A DNA stretch of 7,604 bases. Origin: Actinomycetes bacterium (lineage in GTDB: Bacteria; Actinomycetota; CALGFH01). Of the stretch, positions 5,378 to 7,604 are shown piece by piece. Within the stretch, counting starts at the first letter, position 1, and the number at the start of each line of letters is the position of its first letter. Both the position numbers and the translations under genes were made by a program. Under the pieces are notes generated by a model. The model had not been told where the DNA came from. It saw nothing but the letters and a program-made list of their open reading frames with translations, and did no database searches. The DNA lies in the NCBI GenBank assembly GCA_030146615.1, contig JASLBL010000455.1:1-7604 (forward strand). The letters are read 5' to 3'.

Positions 5378-5941
5378 GGGCCAGTCCCGCTTCAAGCCCG
5401 ACCTGGTCGTCCGGCAGCCGCAGCCGGCCGCCCGGCTCTACACCCCCCCAGTACGGCCTGTTCGAGCTCCGGGCAAAGGCCATCGACGACCCCGCTGCAT
5501 GGTCGCCCTCTGGATGATCGGCAGCGATCGGCCGCGATCTGCATCTGGGAGATCTTCGGCCATGACGTGTCCGCCGACCACGCGCGCGTCGGCATGGGCC
5601 TGCATCCCTTCGGAGACTCGACCATTCGCGACGAGTTCGCCCAGGTGGAGCTGGCCATGGATCCCACGGAGTTCCACATCTGCGCCGCCGAGTGGACCCC
5701 CGAGTACGTGGCCTTCTTCGTCGACCACCAGCTCGTCAAGCTGGTCGAGCAGTCCCCCGCCTACCCCATGCAGTTCATGCTCGGCATCTACGAGTTCCCC
5801 GACGAGGGGCAGACACCCCATCCGGCGCATCTCTATCCCAAGGAGCTCACCGTGGACTACGTCCGCGGGTACCGGCGCACCACCCGGGCGCTCGACCCCC
5901 GACTCGACACTCGACGTCAGGGAGTGGATCCCGCGTCGTAG
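5376..5941 (+). pseudogene. Decayed GH16-like glycoside hydrolase
   Basis: A beta-jelly-roll GH16-type domain is readable across three frames. QSRFKPDLVVRQPQPAARLYTP is in frame 3 (from 5379), QYGLFELRAKAIDDPA in frame 1 (5449-5496), CMVALWMIG in frame 3 (5496 onward), and AICIWEIFGHDVSADHARVG in frame 2 from 5534, continuing through EFHICAAEWTPEYVAFFVDHQ to YPKELTVDYVRGYRR. The first shift is at a C7 run (5443-5449). The catalytic motif, ExDxxE in classical GH16, reads AICIWE: the first Glu is Ala and the Asp position is Cys, while the last Glu remains. No signal peptide or start codon is seen, and the 5' end abuts the pstS remnant. The frame-2 stop at 5941 overlaps the 3' end of the mmcQ-like gene by 25 bp in antisense. 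The family call is moderate, the pseudogene status strong. Confidence 0.72.
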
Positions 5942-6264
5942 GCCGTGACCAGGCGTTTGGGGGCGGTCTGGCGCCATGCCTCGACCATGAGCTCGCGGAG
6001 CTCGGTGGGGTCAACGGTGGCGAGCTGGATGCTGACCCAACCATGGCGGCCGACGTAGTCCGGGACCCCGTAGGTTTCCGGGGCGGCGGCGACCAGGGCG
6101 GCCTGCTCCTGCTTGGTCGCCTTGACCGTGGCCTGCTGGCCGTCATCGGACATGGTGGCGAACATCTTGTCCCGGACCCGGAAGGTCGGGTGACCCCAGG
6201 TCTCGCGCTCCTCCGCCTCCGGCAGTGACCGCACCCACTGGCGGAGCTCGTCGGCGGTGATCAT
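5917..6264 (-). CDS. MmcQ/YjbR-family protein
   Basis: This 115-residue cytoplasmic protein has the MmcQ/YjbR pattern: ADELRQWVRSLPEAEERETW at 4-23, GHPTFRVRDKMFATM at 24-38, the VKATKQEQAALVAAAPETYG segment at 47-66, and VGRHGWVSIQL at 71-81 before a C-terminal helix. The fold is CyaY-like, and some members are proposed to bind DNA, but the biochemical role is not established. The ATG at 6264 overlaps the comEC stop as ATGA (6261-6264), and GAGGGG lies 5 nt upstream, so it is probably translated after comEC on the same mRNA. A link to DNA uptake is only suggested by this coupling. The length is normal for the family. Confidence 0.87.
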   Translation of the reverse strand: MITADELRQWVRSLPEAEERETWGHPTFRVRDKMFATMSDDGQQATVKATKQEQAALVAAAPETYGVPDYVGRHGWVSIQLATVDPTELRELMVEAWRQTAPKRLVTAYDAGSTP

Positions 6265-7604
6265 CTCGACCCCTCGACCGCCCTCTCGACGTCGGTCGGC
6301 AGCTTGGCTCGGCGAGGCAAGTATGGCGAACGCCGCCGCAGCGCCACCGCCAGCAGCCCAAGGACGACGACCGCGGCCGGCAACGTCCGGGCCGGCCCGG
6401 CGAGGGTGACCGACCCACCGGGAAGGCCCGCGGCCCAGCGGGCGACCGCGATCAGGGCGAGGAGGAACGGATCGGCCAGCCGGCAGGCCAGAGTCGCAAT
6501 CATGGGCGCGACCGGGGCCGTGGCGGCGGCGACCACCCCCAGGAGCATCGGACCACCGGCGAGCGGCAGGCCGAGCAGGTTGGCCGGCAGCCCGGCCAGC
6601 GAGACCGAGCCGAAGGCCAGGGCGAGCGCGGGAACCGCGCTCGCCTGCGCCCCGAGGGTCATGCCGACGCCCTTCCTGACGCGCTCCGGGATCCGGTCCG
6701 GCAGGGCACGCGCCGTGGCCGGGCCGAGCCAGAGCACGCCGGCGGTGGCCACCACCGAGAGCTGGAACCCCAGTGCTCCGGCCAGACCCGGGTCGGCCAA
6801 GAGCAGCACAACGACAGCAAGGCAGAGGGCGCGCCGACCACCCGGCCCGCGCCCGCTGGCCACGCCGAGCAGCACCAGCCCCGCCATCACCCCCGCCCGG
6901 AGCACGCTCGGCTCCCACCGGGTCACGACGACCAGCACCACCACCAGGATGATCCCGATGACGGCCAGGCCCCGCCGGCCCGCGCCAGCAACCCCGGCCA
7001 ACCAGAGCCCGGCCGCGAGGACCACCGCCAGGTTGGCCCCACTGACCGCCATGAGGTGGGTCAACCCGGCCGACCGGAAGTCGCGCTCCAGCTGCCCAGG
7101 GAGCAGCGAGGTGTCACCGAGCGCCATGCCGACAAGCAGCCCAGCCCGCTCCGGCGCCAGACTCGCCAGCGCCCGGCTCCGCGCCGCGTCCCGCACCCGC
7201 TCGCTGATCCGCAGTGCAGCGCCACCCGGTGGTGCCCGTTCCTCGATGATCGGATTCCGAAGCACGACCGGCGGCTGCCGCCCCAGCGCATCGCTCCACC
7301 GCGCCTCCCCCACCGACGCCCGAACCCGCAACCGGTCCCCGACCGCCAGACCCTCGTCGCGGGGGTCGGGACCGGTGGATGTGGCGGAACCCGCCGGCTC
7401 GGCGGATGCGGTGGGCGGGCCCTGGGGCGGTTGTGGAGGCGGGAGGCGGCCGCGGGGAACGATCATGCCGGTGCGTTCGCGGGTGCGGTAGGTCGTGCCA
7501 TCGCGGTGGATCTGGTGGACGGTGAGCACGACCCATTGGCCCCCGAAGCGGAGGCGGCGCGGTTCCTCCGCGACGGTTCCGGACACCTCGACCCGCGCCG
7601 GTTG
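6261..7604 (-). CDS. comEC: ComEC/Rec2 competence membrane channel, no nuclease domain (5' end beyond window)
   Basis: The frame runs in open from the right edge (447 visible residues), so the start and N-terminal membrane segments are missing. Visible parts, numbered from the first visible residue, are an OB-like DUF4131-type region (about 1-120) interrupted by a Pro/Gly/Ala-rich linker at about 50-85, then the competence domain. That domain has GLLVGMALGDTSLLP near 155-169, HLMAVSGANLAVVLA near 183-197, strongly hydrophobic helices near 213-227 and 259-270, GFQLSVVATAGVLWLGP near 279-295 and GLPANLLGLPLA near 338-349. ComEC conducts single-stranded DNA across the inner membrane during transformation. 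The protein stops soon after the last helix, with a basic tail and no metallo-beta-lactamase domain, as in some other actinobacterial ComEC proteins. It is coupled to the mmcQ-like gene by a 4-bp overlap. A GTG at 7586 is internal to conserved sequence and not the true start. Confidence 0.92.
   Translation of the reverse strand, partial: QPARVEVSGTVAEEPRRLRFGGQWVVLTVHQIHRDGTTYRTRERTGMIVPRGRLPPPQPPQGPPTASAEPAGSATSTGPDPRDEGLAVGDRLRVRASVGEARWSDALGRQPPVVLRNPIIEERAPPGGAALRISERVRDAARSRALASLAPERAGLLVGMALGDTSLLPGQLERDFRSAGLTHLMAVSGANLAVVLAAGLWLAGVAGAGRRGLAVIGIILVVVLVVVTRWEPSVLRAGVMAGLVLLGVASGRGPGGRRALCLAVVVLLLADPGLAGALGFQLSVVATAGVLWLGPATARALPDRIPERVRKGVGMTLGAQASAVPALALAFGSVSLAGLPANLLGLPLAGGPMLLGVVAAATAPVAPMIATLACRLADPFLLALIAVARWAAGLPGGSVTLAGPARTLPAAVVVLGLLAVALRRRSPYLPRRAKLPTDVERAVEGSR

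Noticed and set aside
5376..5941. Programmed frameshifting to make a functional GH16 protein
   Set aside because: At least three frame changes, an altered catalytic motif and no start codon or signal peptide make decay far more likely than programmed recoding.
5917..6918. 333-codon minus-strand frame ending in the MmcQ/YjbR protein
   Set aside because: Only the last 115 residues are family sequence; the upstream part is comEC read out of frame. The ATG at 6264 with the ATGA overlap is the real start.
1..7604. CRISPR arrays, tRNA or rRNA genes, insertion sequences, toxin-antitoxin or defence genes
   Set aside because: I found no regularly spaced repeats, no tRNA-like cloverleaf, no transposase or integrase motif and no recognisable defence protein on either strand.

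Overview
The window is a very GC-rich bacterial chromosome segment. Its conserved backbone reads hemW-lepA (minus strand), rpsT (plus), holA (minus) and comEC (minus). As I recall, this gene order is characteristic of Actinomycetota. Short upstream leaders, GTG/TTG starts and 4-bp start/stop overlaps fit that assignment; I cannot place it more precisely.

Layout from left to right. Positions 1-2404 hold the 5' half of hemW, cut by the window edge, and a complete lepA; hemW overlaps lepA by 4 bp, so the two are probably transcribed and translated together. Positions 2405-2544 are a divergent promoter region serving lepA leftward and rpsT rightward. rpsT (2545-2811, TTG start) converges on a two-gene cassette, an ArsR-family repressor and a SRPBCC/AHSA1 protein (2851-3685, minus), which has its own promoter and an imperfect palindromic operator. 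Next comes holA (3762-4751, minus).

Between holA and the comEC operon lies about 1.16 kb with no intact gene (4752-5916). On the plus strand it holds two abutting gene remnants: a phosphate-binding PstS-like protein (about 4939-5377) with compensating frameshifts and two internal deletions, and a GH16-like glycosidase (about 5376-5941) with at least three frame changes and an altered active-site motif. The right end is the comEC competence channel domain (6261-7604, 5' end off the window), coupled through a 4-bp ATGA overlap to a MmcQ/YjbR-family gene (5917-6264). This ComEC ends without a metallo-beta-lactamase domain.

The genes cover ribosome function (rpsT, lepA), haem handling (hemW), replication clamp loading (holA), DNA transfer across the membrane (comEC) and one accessory regulator/ligand-binding pair. 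I see no convincing new multi-gene system. The points worth a second look are the pseudogene island, the ArsR operator over an apparently leaderless promoter, a 10-bp hairpin just inside hemW, and a perfect dyad around the rpsT -10 box.
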